Counted from the first letter of the stretch, positions 35,160-45,425 are shown. The stretch is DNA of 64,000 nt from Haloarcula sebkhae (GCF_014647415.1 NZ_BMPD01000006.1:100075-164074); one strand, 5' to 3'. Program-made: numbers and translations. The notes: generated from the letters alone by a model not told the origin.

Positions 35160-36878
35160 TCAGAGGACGGTTCCGTGTTTCTTGTCCGGGAGGTCTTTCT
35201 CGACGGTCTCGTAGAACGCAAACCGGTTTTCCAGTTCCGTTCTGAGGTCGCTCGGCGGGACGATGTCGTCGACGACGACTTCGCTGGCCATTCGATGAAT
35301 GTCGATATCCTCACGGTAGGCCTCGCGGAGTTCCTGCTCCTTTTGCTGTCGTTCGTCCTCGTCCTCGATTTCGGAGAGCTTGCGGGCGTAGACGGCGTTG
35401 ATAGCCGCTTCGGGACCCATGATCGCGATCTCCCCGCTCGGAAGGCCGATCGTCGACTCGGGGTCGTACGCGGGACCGGACATCGCGTAAATGCCCGCGC
35501 CGTAGGCTTTCCTGACAACGACGGACTGCTTCGGCACTGTCGCCGAGGACGTGGCGTAGATCATCTTCTTGCCCTGTTCGAGGATGCCCTCCTTCTCGAC
35601 ACCTGACCCGGCCATGAACCCCGGCGTATCACAGAGATACAGTAGCGGGATGTTGTAGGCATCACAGGTCCAGATGAACTGGGCGGCTTTCTCCGCCGCG
35701 TCAGGGAAGATGGCACCCGCGCGCTGGGCTGGCTGGTTGGCGATGACCCCGACCGGGCGGCCGTCTATCCGGGCAAACGACGTGATGATCTCCTTGCCGT
35801 ACTCGGGCCGGAGTTCGAGCGTCGACCCGGCGTCGACGACCCGCTCGATCACGTCGAACATGTCGTAGCCTTTGTTGGGCTTTTCCGGGACGACGGAATC
35901 GATACCCTCCGGCGATCGCTTCGGGGCCGTCCCGCTGGTCTGCGGTGGGTCTTCGTCGGCGTTGTCGGGCAGATAGCCGATGAGTTTCGCGACGAGTTCG
36001 CGGGCGTGTTCCTCGTCGTCGGCGATGAGGTCCGCGCTCCCGGAGTGCTGTGCGTGCACGTCAGGGCCACCGAGGTCTTCGAGGCTGATCTCTTCGCCGG
36101 TGACCATTTCGACCATCCGGGGGCTTGCGATCGCCATTGCGCTCATGTCCCGAACCATGACGGTGAAGTCCGCGAAGACTGGCGTGTAGGCCGCGCCGGC
36201 GATACAGGGACCGTACAGCACACAGATCTGCGGGACCCGCCCAGAGAGCATCGAGTGGTTGTAGTAGAACTTCCCGATCCCTTCGCGGTTGGCGAAAAAG
36301 CCCGTCTGCTGGTCGATACGGCCGCCCGAGGAGTCCATCAGATACAGCACTGGTCGCCCGGTTTTCAGTGCCCGCTGTTGCATCCGGAGGAACTTCTCGA
36401 CACCCTTTGCGGCCATGCTGCCGCGTTTGACCGTGTAATCGTTGGCCATGAAATGCAGGTCACGGCCCTCGAACTCCGCAGCCCCCGTGATGAGGCCGTC
36501 GGCCGGGAGCTGATCGTCGGCGTCGAACTCCGCAAACTTCCCGTCCTCAAACAGGAAGTCGTCGCCGAACCACAGGTCGATACGGTCCCGGACGAACAGC
36601 TTTCCCTCCTCGGGCAACTGCTTTTTGTACTTTTCCGGCCCGCCTTCGAGGATCTCTTCAATCTCCTCGCGCAGGGCCTCCTCGCGTTCGGTCGGACCGA
36701 GGTAGTCGTCGATCGGTTCCGTGGATTCGTCCCGTCGATCGCCGTCGTACGTGGCACTGCCGACCGCTTCGCCGCTGTCGACGACAATAGTAATATCGTC
36801 CTCGAAGTGTGTCGCCAGCGCCTCGGCGATAGCCTGTGCTTCAGATTCGGTCGCGCCGTCTGAAATTCTGACTTGCAT
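35160..36878 (-). CDS. Biotin-dependent acyl-CoA carboxylase, carboxyltransferase (beta) subunit
   Basis: This 572-residue protein has the two crotonase-like halves of AccD/PccB/MccB. The first holds YLMDSSGGRIDQQTGFF and GPCIAGAAYTPVFADF. The second holds GRPVGVIANQPAQRAGAIFPDAAEKAAQFI and LLYLCDTPGFMAGSGVEKEG. An unusual N-terminal stretch of about 50 residues (VRISDGATESEAQAIAEALA) precedes the core and recalls the small epsilon subunit of actinobacterial carboxylases. It moves CO2 from biotin to an acyl-CoA, here most likely 3-methylcrotonyl-CoA by context. It lies 2 bp after the alpha-subunit gene. Confidence 0.92.
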   Translation of the reverse strand: MQVRISDGATESEAQAIAEALATHFEDDITIVVDSGEAVGSATYDGDRRDESTEPIDDYLGPTEREEALREEIEEILEGGPEKYKKQLPEEGKLFVRDRIDLWFGDDFLFEDGKFAEFDADDQLPADGLITGAAEFEGRDLHFMANDYTVKRGSMAAKGVEKFLRMQQRALKTGRPVLYLMDSSGGRIDQQTGFFANREGIGKFYYNHSMLSGRVPQICVLYGPCIAGAAYTPVFADFTVMVRDMSAMAIASPRMVEMVTGEEISLEDLGGPDVHAQHSGSADLIADDEEHARELVAKLIGYLPDNADEDPPQTSGTAPKRSPEGIDSVVPEKPNKGYDMFDVIERVVDAGSTLELRPEYGKEIITSFARIDGRPVGVIANQPAQRAGAIFPDAAEKAAQFIWTCDAYNIPLLYLCDTPGFMAGSGVEKEGILEQGKKMIYATSSATVPKQSVVVRKAYGAGIYAMSGPAYDPESTIGLPSGEIAIMGPEAAINAVYARKLSEIEDEDERQQKEQELREAYREDIDIHRMASEVVVDDIVPPSDLRTELENRFAFYETVEKDLPDKKHGTVL

Positions 36879-36880
36879 AC

Positions 36881-38665
36881 TTACTCCTCCAGTACAACCA
36901 GAGTGTCACCCATGTCTACGGAGTCGCCCTCCGCGATCGGGACGGATGCAACGGTTCCGCCCGTGGACGCCACCACGTCGTTTTCCATTTTCATCGCCTC
37001 CAGCACGCAGACGACATCACCCGCAGCGATATCGTCGCCGGGCGTGACTTCTGTCGAGAGAATCGTTCCCTGCATCTCGGCCGTGATCGCACCCGACGTG
37101 GTCACGTCCGCGGTACCGCCACCGGACGAGTTGCCGCCCGAAGCGCCACTGCCGGAGCCGACACTGGCGTTTCCATCACGGGAGACGCGGGGCAGTCCGT
37201 CCGTAACGACGACATCGAAGCGCTTCCCATCGACTTCGACAGCGATTTCCTCCGTCGGTGCCGGCGAGGCGTCGCCGCCAATCTCGTCAGTCCCCCATCG
37301 CTCGACAGCCGCGTCGAGGGCATCGTCGGGGAGTTCCTGATCGAGGTATTTCGTCGTGTGGGTCCCGGCGGCGAAGGTGTCGTCGTCCAGCATCAGCCGA
37401 TGGAACGGGATGGTCGTATGGACTCCCTCGACAGTGAAATGATCGAGAGCCCGCCTCGACCGGTCCAGACAGTGCTCCCGGTCCTCACCGGAGACGATGA
37501 GCTTCGCGATCATCGAGTCGTAGTCGCCCCCGATCTCGTCGCCCTGGGAGACCGCGTGGTCGAGCCGGACACCGATACTGCTTGGCGGCGCGTACGTCGT
37601 CAGCGGTCCCGGCGTCGGCGCGAAGTCTTCGGCCGGGTTCTCCGCGTTGATCCGGTACTCGACGGCGTGCCCGTCAATCGACACGTCATCCTGTGTAAAG
37701 TCCAGTTGCTCGCCCGCGGCGACCCGGAGCTGCCAGCGAACGATATCGATCCCGGTCACTGCTTCGGTGACGGTGTGTTCGACCTGAATTCGGGTGTTCA
37801 CCTCCATGAAATAGAACTCCCCGTCTTCAACGAGGAACTCTACGGTGCCGGCGTTCGTGTACCCGGCTTCACTGACACCGCGTCGTGCGGCTTCGCCGAT
37901 CTCTTGACGCAGTTCGGCATCGAGCGCCGGACTCGGGGCTTCCTCGATAACTTTCTGGTGACGGCGCTGTAGTGAGCAGTCGCGCTCGCCGAGGTGGCGA
38001 ACGTTGCCGTGTTCGTCCGCGAGCACCTGTACTTCGACGTGTTTTGGCGCTTCGAGGTATTTTTCGACGTACACCGAATCGTTGCCGAAGTAGGCTTCAC
38101 CCTCGCGCTTCGCGCTTTTGAGCGCCTCCGCAACTTCAGCCTCGCTCCGGACGATCTTCATGCCGCGACCGCCACCACCGCCCTCGGCCTTTATCGCGAT
38201 GGGGTAGCCGTACTCTGCGCCCAGTTCCCGTACTTCTTCCGGGTCGTCGACTAGATCCGTCGTGCCGGGGACGACTGGGACGCCGGCATCCTGCATCACC
38301 GTCCGGGCTTTCGTCTTTTCACCCAGCGTCTCCATCGCGTCGCTCGGCGGACCGACCCACGTGATGCCGTCGGTAGCCTCGACGCGGCCAGCGAACTCGG
38401 CGTTTTCCGCGAGGAAGCCGTACCCCGGGTGGATCGCGTCGACCCCGGCCCGCTCAGCGACATCGAGGATCGCTGTTTGGTCGAGATACGACTCGCTTGC
38501 AGGTGCCGGGCCGACGTTGTATGTTTCGTCGGCGTACTCGACGTGGCCGGCGTTGCGGTCGGCGTCGCTGTAGACGGCGACCGTCTCGATACCAAGCTCT
38601 TCACACGCAGCCATCACACGAACCGCGATTTCGCCGCGGTTTGCGACAAGGACTTTCTCGAACAT
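36881..38665 (-). CDS. Biotin-dependent acyl-CoA carboxylase, alpha subunit (biotin carboxylase plus biotin carrier)
   Basis: The start at 38665 ([18 protein letters not shown]) overlaps the acyl-CoA dehydrogenase stop by one base (TAATG) and gives 594 residues. Biotin carboxylase covers about 1-450, with the ATP-grasp glycine loop [12 protein letters not shown] and [16 protein letters not shown] linker rich in Gly/Ser ([12 protein letters not shown]) leads to the carrier domain. The biotinyl lysine is K559 in EAMKMEN. It carboxylates biotin with bicarbonate and ATP and works with the beta subunit encoded next. The frame stays open upstream of 38665 only as an overlap with the dehydrogenase gene. 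Confidence 0.94.
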   Translation of the reverse strand: MFEKVLVANRGEIAVRVMAACEELGIETVAVYSDADRNAGHVEYADETYNVGPAPASESYLDQTAILDVAERAGVDAIHPGYGFLAENAEFAGRVEATDGITWVGPPSDAMETLGEKTKARTVMQDAGVPVVPGTTDLVDDPEEVRELGAEYGYPIAIKAEGGGGGRGMKIVRSEAEVAEALKSAKREGEAYFGNDSVYVEKYLEAPKHVEVQVLADEHGNVRHLGERDCSLQRRHQKVIEEAPSPALDAELRQEIGEAARRGVSEAGYTNAGTVEFLVEDGEFYFMEVNTRIQVEHTVTEAVTGIDIVRWQLRVAAGEQLDFTQDDVSIDGHAVEYRINAENPAEDFAPTPGPLTTYAPPSSIGVRLDHAVSQGDEIGGDYDSMIAKLIVSGEDREHCLDRSRRALDHFTVEGVHTTIPFHRLMLDDDTFAAGTHTTKYLDQELPDDALDAAVERWGTDEIGGDASPAPTEEIAVEVDGKRFDVVVTDGLPRVSRDGNASVGSGSGASGGNSSGGGTADVTTSGAITAEMQGTILSTEVTPGDDIAAGDVVCVLEAMKMENDVVASTGGTVASVPIAEGDSVDMGDTLVVLEE

Positions 38666-39831
38666 TAGTAGGATCTGGGGAAGCCGAGGTGCTGCCCGAT
38701 ATGGTTGTAGGCCATCTGCTGGGAGACCGGGGCCAGCCGTGTCAAGTTGATTTCGCGCCACCACCGCTCGACGTCGTACTCCTTCGCGTAGCCCCAGCCG
38801 CCGAACGCCTGCATGGATTGCTTGACCGCTTCGATGCCAGCACTGACGGCCGTCGCCTTCGCGACGTTCGTCTCGTATCCACATTCCTTGCCCTGATCGT
38901 AGAGCCAGGACGCCTTCTCGCGCATGAGTGCCGCCGTTTCCATACGGGCGTACGCCTTGGTGATCGGGAACGAGACCGCCTGATGGGTCCCGATAGGCGC
39001 ATCGAACACCTCTCGGTCGCTGGCGTACTCGATAGCAGTGTCGGCGGCTAGCTTGCCGATACCGGTCCCGGCGGCCGCAAAGCCGATGCGTTCCGGATTC
39101 AGCATATCGACGAGGGTCCACCAGCCGTCGTCTTCCTCGCCCAGGAGGTTCTCCTCGGGGACCCGAACGTCCTCGATGAAGACCTCGCAGGACTTCGAAT
39201 AGTTGATGCCGTGTTTGGGGATCGGCGACGCGTCGATGTCGGGATCGTCCATATCGACGATAAACAGGCTTATGCCGTCGGTCCCGCGCTCTACCTCGTC
39301 ACGTGGAGTCGTTCGCGTGACGAGGATCATGTTGTCAGCCCGGTCTGCGAAGGTTATCCAGGCTTTGTTCCCGTTCAGCACGTACTCGTCACCGTCTTTC
39401 TCGGCACGGGTCGCGACATTCAGCGTGTTCGTCCCGGCTTCGGGCTCCGTGATACCGATAGAGAAGTTACGCTTCCCATTGGCGATGTCTGGCAGATAGG
39501 TCCGTTTCTGTGCTTCGGTTCCGTGGTCCCTGATACCGACAGCGGCCATACCGGCGGTGAGCACCAGATACCAAGTGCCCGCCATGCCACAGCCTTCGGC
39601 ACAGAGCGTCTCCATGACCAGCCCCATCTCCTGTATCCCCATATCGGCCCCTTCGTACTCCTGTGGGACCAGCAGGCCGTGGAAGCCGGCTGCGGCCAGT
39701 TCGTCCCAGAATTCCTCTCCGAACTCGCCTGCTTCCTCTTTCTCGCGCCAGTACTCCGGTCCGTACTCGGTCGCCACGTCCGCTGCGGTCGACCGAATCA
39801 TCGAACGTTCCTCGGTAGCTTCGAAATTCAT
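38665..39831 (-). CDS. Acyl-CoA dehydrogenase, isovaleryl-CoA dehydrogenase-like candidate
   Basis: This 388-residue flavoprotein has [22 protein letters not shown] (FAD/substrate region), [19 protein letters not shown] and the C-terminal [21 protein letters not shown]. It introduces the 2,3 double bond into an acyl-CoA and passes electrons to ETF. The following carboxylase and MaoC genes are in the order expected for leucine breakdown, so isovaleryl-CoA is a likely substrate. Catalytic base identity was not checked. Confidence 0.92.
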   Translation of the reverse strand: MNFEATEERSMIRSTAADVATEYGPEYWREKEEAGEFGEEFWDELAAAGFHGLLVPQEYEGADMGIQEMGLVMETLCAEGCGMAGTWYLVLTAGMAAVGIRDHGTEAQKRTYLPDIANGKRNFSIGITEPEAGTNTLNVATRAEKDGDEYVLNGNKAWITFADRADNMILVTRTTPRDEVERGTDGISLFIVDMDDPDIDASPIPKHGINYSKSCEVFIEDVRVPEENLLGEEDDGWWTLVDMLNPERIGFAAAGTGIGKLAADTAIEYASDREVFDAPIGTHQAVSFPITKAYARMETAALMREKASWLYDQGKECGYETNVAKATAVSAGIEAVKQSMQAFGGWGYAKEYDVERWWREINLTRLAPVSQQMAYNHIGQHLGFPRSY

Positions 39832-39876
39832 TGGTGATATGTATACGTTGGTACTCGTACTGCTTGATACCCTCTG

Positions 39877-41559
39877 TCAGGATTCGACTTCAGCTTCTGC
39901 TTCGGCGTCGTCGTGGAGCTCGGTTCGGCGGATCTTCCCGGTCACAGTCTTTGGCAGTTCCTCGCGGAACTCGATTTCGCGTGGGTACTCGTGTGCTGAG
40001 AGCTCTTCTTTCACGTAGCTCTGGATGTCCTCTTTGAGAGGGTCGGACGGCTCCGCGTCCTCGCTCGGCACAGCGTAGGCCTTGACGATGTTCCCCCGCG
40101 CTTCATGTGGCTTGGGGACGACGGCCGCCTCGGCGACCGCTTCGTGTTCGCCCAGCGAGCTCTCGACCTCGAACGGCCCGATGCGGTAGCCGGAAGAGAG
40201 GATCACGTCGTCTGCCCGGCCCTCGAACCAGAAATACCCGTCCTCGTCCTTATGTGCCAGATCGCCCGAGAGATACCATTTCCCGTCTGGCCCGTCGATG
40301 AACGCCCGCTGGGTCTTTTCGGGCTTGTTCCAGAACTCGGCGAAGAAACACGGGTAGTCGCCCCGCTGTGCGATCTCACCTGTCTCACCGGGTTCCAGAA
40401 CCGCACCGCTCTGTGGGTCGACGATATCGGCCTCGATTCCGGGGAGTGGTTTCCCCATCGACCCGGGCCGGAGTTCCATCGTAGGATAGTTGTTGATGAT
40501 CATGTTCCCGGTCTCGGTCTGCCCGTACGTGTCCAGAATCGTGACGTCGAGTTCCTCCTCCCCCCACTCGACGACACCGGCACTGAGTGGTTCGCCGATG
40601 GAGAGGGCATGACGCAGATCGAGGTCGACATCGGCGAGGACCTCCTCGTTCTCCCGAAGCATCCGGTACGCTGTCGGAACCGAAAACAGGACGCTGATCG
40701 GGTATTCGTCGAGCAGGGCGGCCCACTCGTCGGTATCGAACTCGCCCTCGTACGTGAACAGCGACGCTCCCCAGAACCAAGCACCGAGTGTGTTGATTGC
40801 CCCGGTCAGCCAGCCGAGGTCGCCCGTCGACCAGTACAGGTCGCCGTCCTGAAGATCCACGGCGTACTTCTGTGTTGCCGCGACACCGGCGATCCAGCGC
40901 TGTTTGTGGAGGACGCCCTTGGCCAGCCCGGTCGTCCCCGAAGTGTAGTACAGCAGTGCGTCATCCTCCCCGCTGGTCTCGGCAACCTCGTACGCCGTGC
41001 TCGCGCCGTCGAGCGCAGTATTGAACACCACGTCACCGGCGGGTGCGCCGCCCCCGCGGTCAACGGTAATCACGTGTTCGACCGCGGGCGCATCGTCCAG
41101 TGCGTCTTCGACCGTGTCACGATTGTCGGTCGTGGTGACGACGACCTTTGCGTCGCAGTCGTCCAGACGGTACGAGATGCCATCGGGACCAAACCGCTCG
41201 TTGACGCTTCCCCAGACCGCGCCGTGTTTGAGCGTTCCGACCAGCGCCACGTAGTGCTCGGGGATGCGCGGCATGTACGAGAAGACCCGGTCACCCTGCG
41301 CGACCCCGAGGTCGTCGAGGACGTTAGCAAACTGGCTTGAGCGGTCGGCAAGCTCCCAGAAGGTCATTTTCGACAGCTCTCCGTCGGTCCCGACCTGATA
41401 GAGTGCGACCTGTCCCCGGTCGGTCGCGTGTCGGTCGGCAACTTCGTGCCCGATGTTCAGGTCGTTCGGTGCGTCCCAGTCCGCTGCCGCGTAGATATCG
41501 TCCCAGGAGAACTCGTTCCGCGCTGTGTCGTAATCCGGGAGGTTGTGGCTGGTGACCAT
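39877..41559 (-). CDS. AMP-dependent acyl-CoA synthetase
   Basis: This 560-residue enzyme of the acetyl-CoA synthetase type has the P-loop YYTSGTTGLAKGVLHKQ and the adenylation motif LDTYGQTETGN. It also has WYLSGDLAHKDEDGYFWFEGRADDVI and the catalytic Lys in LPKTVTGKIRR near the C-terminus. It makes acyl-CoA from a free acid, ATP and CoA. As first gene before acd-accA-accD-maoC it may activate isovalerate or a similar branched acid. The sequence upstream (41575-41650) is very A+T rich with TATA-like elements. Confidence 0.92.
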   Translation of the reverse strand: MVTSHNLPDYDTARNEFSWDDIYAAADWDAPNDLNIGHEVADRHATDRGQVALYQVGTDGELSKMTFWELADRSSQFANVLDDLGVAQGDRVFSYMPRIPEHYVALVGTLKHGAVWGSVNERFGPDGISYRLDDCDAKVVVTTTDNRDTVEDALDDAPAVEHVITVDRGGGAPAGDVVFNTALDGASTAYEVAETSGEDDALLYYTSGTTGLAKGVLHKQRWIAGVAATQKYAVDLQDGDLYWSTGDLGWLTGAINTLGAWFWGASLFTYEGEFDTDEWAALLDEYPISVLFSVPTAYRMLRENEEVLADVDLDLRHALSIGEPLSAGVVEWGEEELDVTILDTYGQTETGNMIINNYPTMELRPGSMGKPLPGIEADIVDPQSGAVLEPGETGEIAQRGDYPCFFAEFWNKPEKTQRAFIDGPDGKWYLSGDLAHKDEDGYFWFEGRADDVILSSGYRIGPFEVESSLGEHEAVAEAAVVPKPHEARGNIVKAYAVPSEDAEPSDPLKEDIQSYVKEELSAHEYPREIEFREELPKTVTGKIRRTELHDDAEAEAEVES

Positions 41560-41729
41560 ACACCGCTCGGAATACCGGATTCTGGTATAACTGTATCGGT
41601 TATTTTTTGAAAAAAATATATTGTATTTATTTTACTTTCTTTTTCTACGTAGGTATTATTTGGACTCAGTAAGGTGAAAACAGAACTGATTACAATATAT
41701 TTGAAGATATATACATTCGAGAGACATAT

Positions 41730-43133
41730 TTAATCGGACGATTCGTTTGCAGTCGTCTCTCCGGGAGCGGTGGCGAGTTCGTCCCACAGGACACGAGCTA
41801 CGTCGCGGACGTCGTTCGGGAACGAATTCTCGAACGTGACTCGCGGCGCGATGTAGGTTTCCTTCCAGCGTGGGTCCCACGCTGCGTTCACATACAGGCG
41901 CGACCCGGTCGCGTTGTCTCGTCGATAGTGAGGGCGTGTCGCTGCCGGTGCATCCGGTTCGCTGAACGTCCAGTCGCGGGCCGGGTGAGATTTCAGCCAG
42001 ATATCAGCCAGAACGCGGCCGAAGTCCTGTGGCGGAACGTCTTCGTCGACGATAACGACTGTGTCGAAAAGCGACGAGAACGAAAAGAGGATGTTCGCGA
42101 GTTGCCATTCGAAGCCGCCATAGAGCACGTCACTCGCCACGAAACAGATCCCGAGTTCGGCCTCCGCCGGGAGCATAATCCATTCCACTGGCGAGATACC
42201 CCAGTAGTTGTTGACCCGGTGATAGAGCGCTGCGGCGGTCGCGAGTCCCGTGAGACGGGTGTCATCCGCGAGCGGACGACCGACGGGAGAGATGGGGATG
42301 ACCGGGTTTTCAGTAGTGCGGACGCGCTCGACCGACAGCGAGAGCGGGCCGCTCTCGACGACGTACTCCCAGCCCTCTCGACGGTCGGAGCGGAAGTCCG
42401 GCTGGCGGTCCACGACCGTCGTCTCCATGACGACCTCCGCCGCACTCGGGACGAGTCCGCCGTTGGTCGGGACGAGCGGGATGGTTCCGGCCACCCCACA
42501 GGACTGGATCGGTGTGGCAGTTTGCTCGGTGACAGCGAGGAGGTATGCCGTCGTGATCGCCGCCGGCGGCACGCCGAGCGCTATCGCCATCGTCGTCCCT
42601 TCACCGACAAGCGACGACAGAGGGTCCGGAACACGCACTCTGAGTGTGTCGCCACCCACAACCGAGCCGTGAACCGGTGCCCAGTGTGTGCCGTCAGCGG
42701 TCGAGACCGAGGCGACGCCGAGCGTCACTGCAGGCCACGTATCGGTTTCGCCCTGCGGGAACTGCAGGTCCTGTGCGTCGATATCTGTCCCCGAGGCCGC
42801 CTGACCCGTGTACGTCGGTTCCGGATTCTCGCCGACCGGGCCAAGAGTGCTGATCGTTTCTAGTAGCTCGACGAGCGTGGCTTCCGGGTCGAGTCCGAGG
42901 CCGAGCGACAGCCGCGACCACGGTCTAGCCTCGCGCTGCTGGGTCTGGTCCGGGCCGCTGAACACACCGCTCACTAGGTCACTGCCGGCGGATCGCTGGA
43001 ATCGAAGTGCCGGCCCACTCGCACGGAGCGCCTCCGCTGCAAGCACGTCCACCGGGACCTGGAACGGGCCGCCGAGTCGGACGAGGTCGTCGTCGCCGGC
43101 CAGTCCGCGAACGTACTGCGTGAACGGTATCAC
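41730..43133 (-). CDS. UbiD-family protein lacking the catalytic residues
   Basis: This 467-residue protein resembles UbiD in outline, for example ARPWSRLSLGLGLDPEATLVELLE matches PWDHFASALGLPAGLSGRTYYD of its neighbour, and GGDTLRVRVPDPL and WGISPVEWIML occur in UbiD-like places. It has no EGPFGD-type loop and no equivalent of the prenyl-FMN-binding Arg, so it is probably inactive. Its start overlaps the stop of the catalytic UbiD gene by 4 bp, which suggests a heteromeric complex. Phenylphosphate carboxylase is a known enzyme that uses more than one UbiD-like subunit. Confidence 0.72.
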   Translation of the reverse strand: MIPFTQYVRGLAGDDDLVRLGGPFQVPVDVLAAEALRASGPALRFQRSAGSDLVSGVFSGPDQTQQREARPWSRLSLGLGLDPEATLVELLETISTLGPVGENPEPTYTGQAASGTDIDAQDLQFPQGETDTWPAVTLGVASVSTADGTHWAPVHGSVVGGDTLRVRVPDPLSSLVGEGTTMAIALGVPPAAITTAYLLAVTEQTATPIQSCGVAGTIPLVPTNGGLVPSAAEVVMETTVVDRQPDFRSDRREGWEYVVESGPLSLSVERVRTTENPVIPISPVGRPLADDTRLTGLATAAALYHRVNNYWGISPVEWIMLPAEAELGICFVASDVLYGGFEWQLANILFSFSSLFDTVVIVDEDVPPQDFGRVLADIWLKSHPARDWTFSEPDAPAATRPHYRRDNATGSRLYVNAAWDPRWKETYIAPRVTFENSFPNDVRDVARVLWDELATAPGETTANESSD

Positions 43134-44635
43134 TGTGGTTTCTCCTCCCGCTCATCGAGTTGATCGAATCGTGCGGCGTCCAGTCCTGCTTCGACCAGTC
43201 GTTCCTGCGCTCGCTTCCGTGTTTCTGTGGTCGCCGTCGTATCCGCCGCGTCACCGTCAGTCGTCGCGTCGATGTAGGCTTTCGCCGTCTTGGCCTTCGA
43301 AGTTCCCACGTCCGCACTTCCCTTTTCGTCTGGCGTCTGATAGATGTTGAGCGGAACTTTCGGCATCCGCTCGACGCCGAACTGGTGGAAGTCGGCGTCC
43401 GGATCGGCCTCAAGTGCGATGGCCGTCAAGACTGCCCGTGGATCGAGCGGGTCGACAGCAGCGTCGACAAATACGAAGAAGTCGATGTGGAGCATTCCCC
43501 ACGTCGTGAAAATAAAGTTCGCCAGTTCATGGAGATAGCCCGGATACGGTCGATCCGTCGCGATGACCCAGACAGTGCGAGAGGTGAACCGCCACGGGAC
43601 CGCCATCGCAACGTCGAATCCAGCAGCCCGGAGTCCGACAGTCGCGTCGGGACCGGCTGCGACGAGCCGAAGCGTACTGGTCGAGTTCTGCCCGTATCCG
43701 ACACCGCTCCCCTCAACACAAAACGGTATCCGCGGTTCGTGGCGATGGGTGATCGCATCGACCTCGAACACCGGCATGGAGCGTCGCGGGCCATTCATGT
43801 AGCCGAAGTAGTCTCCGAACGGTCCCTCATCCAGCCGGTCGTCCGGCCGAACGTGCCCTTCGAGAACTAGCTCGGCCGTCGCCGGGACGTACAGGTCATT
43901 AGTTTCGCACTGGACGAGGTCCACGGGCGCGTTTTTCAGGCCGCCCGCGAAGGCCGCTTCGCTCCGGCCTGTCGGAATCCACATATCCGCAGTACACTCG
44001 ACAGTGGGTTCCGAACCGATAACGACCGCAACTGGCATCGGTTCGCCACGTGGCTCGTAGTCGTAGTAGTAGCGGTTGGGAACCTGCTCACCAGCCAGTA
44101 ACAGCAGACTAGCCCGGGAACTGTCGTGGATCATCATGCGATGGCTCGACCAGGTCCCCCACTCCGTGTCGGGGTCCGGTGCGACGATGGTGTGGTGGTT
44201 CGAGTACCGTCCCCCGTCACCCTCGTGGATATATGGCCACGGGAACGACAGGAGGTCGACCCCGTTCCCCGTCCGCACTGTTTCTTTGCAGGGGGCCTCG
44301 TTGCTCGCGACAGTTCGGGGCGCTTGCGGCGCGTTGAGGCAATCGATCACTCGGTCGTAGTACGTACGGCCCGAAAGGCCAGCTGGGAGTCCCAGCGCGC
44401 TGGCGAAGTGATCCCAGGGGCGCGTCTGGGGGCCGCGGTACGGATCGCCAACCAGTTTCGACTCCGTCTCTAGCCCCGCAATGGACTCGAACACCGGAAT
44501 CGGGCCGTCACGGATATTGGCAAGCATCGTCGCTGCACTTGCTTCGAGGTCCCACGACACCGGCTGGTCAAAAGTCCGGAGCCAGCCGGTCGTGTCGAGC
44601 AAATCGAGGTACTCGCGGAGCGAATTAACTGACAT
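43130..44635 (-). CDS. UbiD-family decarboxylase, catalytic subunit
   Basis: This 501-residue protein has the UbiD architecture, with SLREYLDLLDTTGWLR at the N-terminus, DPYRGPQTRPWDHFASALG and HEGDGGRYSNHHTIV. The likely catalytic triad is R166 (TWSSHRMMIHD), E270 and D275 in DEGPFGDYFGYM. UbiD enzymes use prenylated FMN, made by UbiX, to decarboxylate or carboxylate unsaturated and aromatic acids. No UbiX is encoded in the window. It overlaps the inactive paralogue by 4 bp and follows the small unknown gene by 3 bp. Aromatic substrate is inferred from context. Confidence 0.87.
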   Translation of the reverse strand: MSVNSLREYLDLLDTTGWLRTFDQPVSWDLEASAATMLANIRDGPIPVFESIAGLETESKLVGDPYRGPQTRPWDHFASALGLPAGLSGRTYYDRVIDCLNAPQAPRTVASNEAPCKETVRTGNGVDLLSFPWPYIHEGDGGRYSNHHTIVAPDPDTEWGTWSSHRMMIHDSSRASLLLLAGEQVPNRYYYDYEPRGEPMPVAVVIGSEPTVECTADMWIPTGRSEAAFAGGLKNAPVDLVQCETNDLYVPATAELVLEGHVRPDDRLDEGPFGDYFGYMNGPRRSMPVFEVDAITHRHEPRIPFCVEGSGVGYGQNSTSTLRLVAAGPDATVGLRAAGFDVAMAVPWRFTSRTVWVIATDRPYPGYLHELANFIFTTWGMLHIDFFVFVDAAVDPLDPRAVLTAIALEADPDADFHQFGVERMPKVPLNIYQTPDEKGSADVGTSKAKTAKAYIDATTDGDAADTTATTETRKRAQERLVEAGLDAARFDQLDEREEKPQ

Positions 44636-44638
44636 CTG

Positions 44639-45133
44639 TCACTCCTGTTTCTTGAGGACGCGCCTCAGTGGGTCGTCGTCGAGTTCGCGGCGGACCTCCG
44701 CGTAGGCGTCAAGCAGGGCCGGTCGTTCTGTGGCGAGGTGGTCGAACGCGATCTCACGAAGCGCATCAGACGTTGACTCGTACTCGCCAGTCTCGACGAG
44801 ATACCGCAAGAGCACCTTCAGATCGTCGGACCGAGTGTTGAGGATGTTCGACGCCGTCTCCTGTTCGGCCGCCAGATGGGTCACCAGCTCCTGATCGAGA
44901 CCGGTCGCATCAGTCTCGTCGAGCAATTCGACGTATCTGGTCTCGCTGACGCTCTCGTGTGGCCCAGCGACGATTGTGAGCGGTTCCGGGTCAGTGAGTG
45001 CATCGGGGTCTTTGGCAATCCGGACGCGTGCCTCGAAAATACGTTTCGTTTGGGCATCCGTGATCTGTAGTGTGGTTTCTGTCTGTGCTTCCTCTGGGAG
45101 ATGGTCTGCTGACGTGATGTAGTGGCTCGACAT
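44639..45133 (-). CDS. Protein of unknown function, first gene of the UbiD operon
   Basis: This 164-residue acidic, soluble protein has no recognised family. The first half looks beta-rich (ETTLQITDAQTKRIFEARVR, PEPLTIVAGPHESVSET). The second half is strongly helical (DQELVTHLAAEQETASNIL, YESTSDALREIAFDHLAT, LLDAYAEVRRELDDDPLRR). There is no signal peptide or membrane segment. It sits 3 bp before the catalytic ubiD gene on the same strand, so it is likely a third subunit or assembly/regulatory partner of the UbiD pair. Confidence 0.7.
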   Translation of the reverse strand: MSSHYITSADHLPEEAQTETTLQITDAQTKRIFEARVRIAKDPDALTDPEPLTIVAGPHESVSETRYVELLDETDATGLDQELVTHLAAEQETASNILNTRSDDLKVLLRYLVETGEYESTSDALREIAFDHLATERPALLDAYAEVRRELDDDPLRRVLKKQE

Positions 45134-45425
45134 TACCTGTCCTCAGTTGTTTTGCTGATGTTCTTAGCAACCTCTTGTCCCAATGGCATATATGTACCGT
45201 CGTCAGTCCACCGTTTCACTGACCCGTACATCCCGGGCACAGTTTATCGCTCGAATCGCCCCCTGTGTGAACTGAAACGTACGGATCACTAGTGTCGAAG
45301 GTGTCTCAATAGAGGTGGATTTATACGAGACAATATAATGTTTCCTTCAGTTGTATATGCCACTTGATCGAAGCCAGAGTATGTACTGCCAATTGACGCC
45401 ACTCAGCCGTTTGTCGCTTCGATAA

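Noticed and set aside
36881..39121. A 746-residue version of the biotin carboxylase protein
   Set aside because: The extra N-terminus is Arg-rich shadow of the acyl-CoA dehydrogenase gene; the conserved start is [11 protein letters not shown] at 38665.
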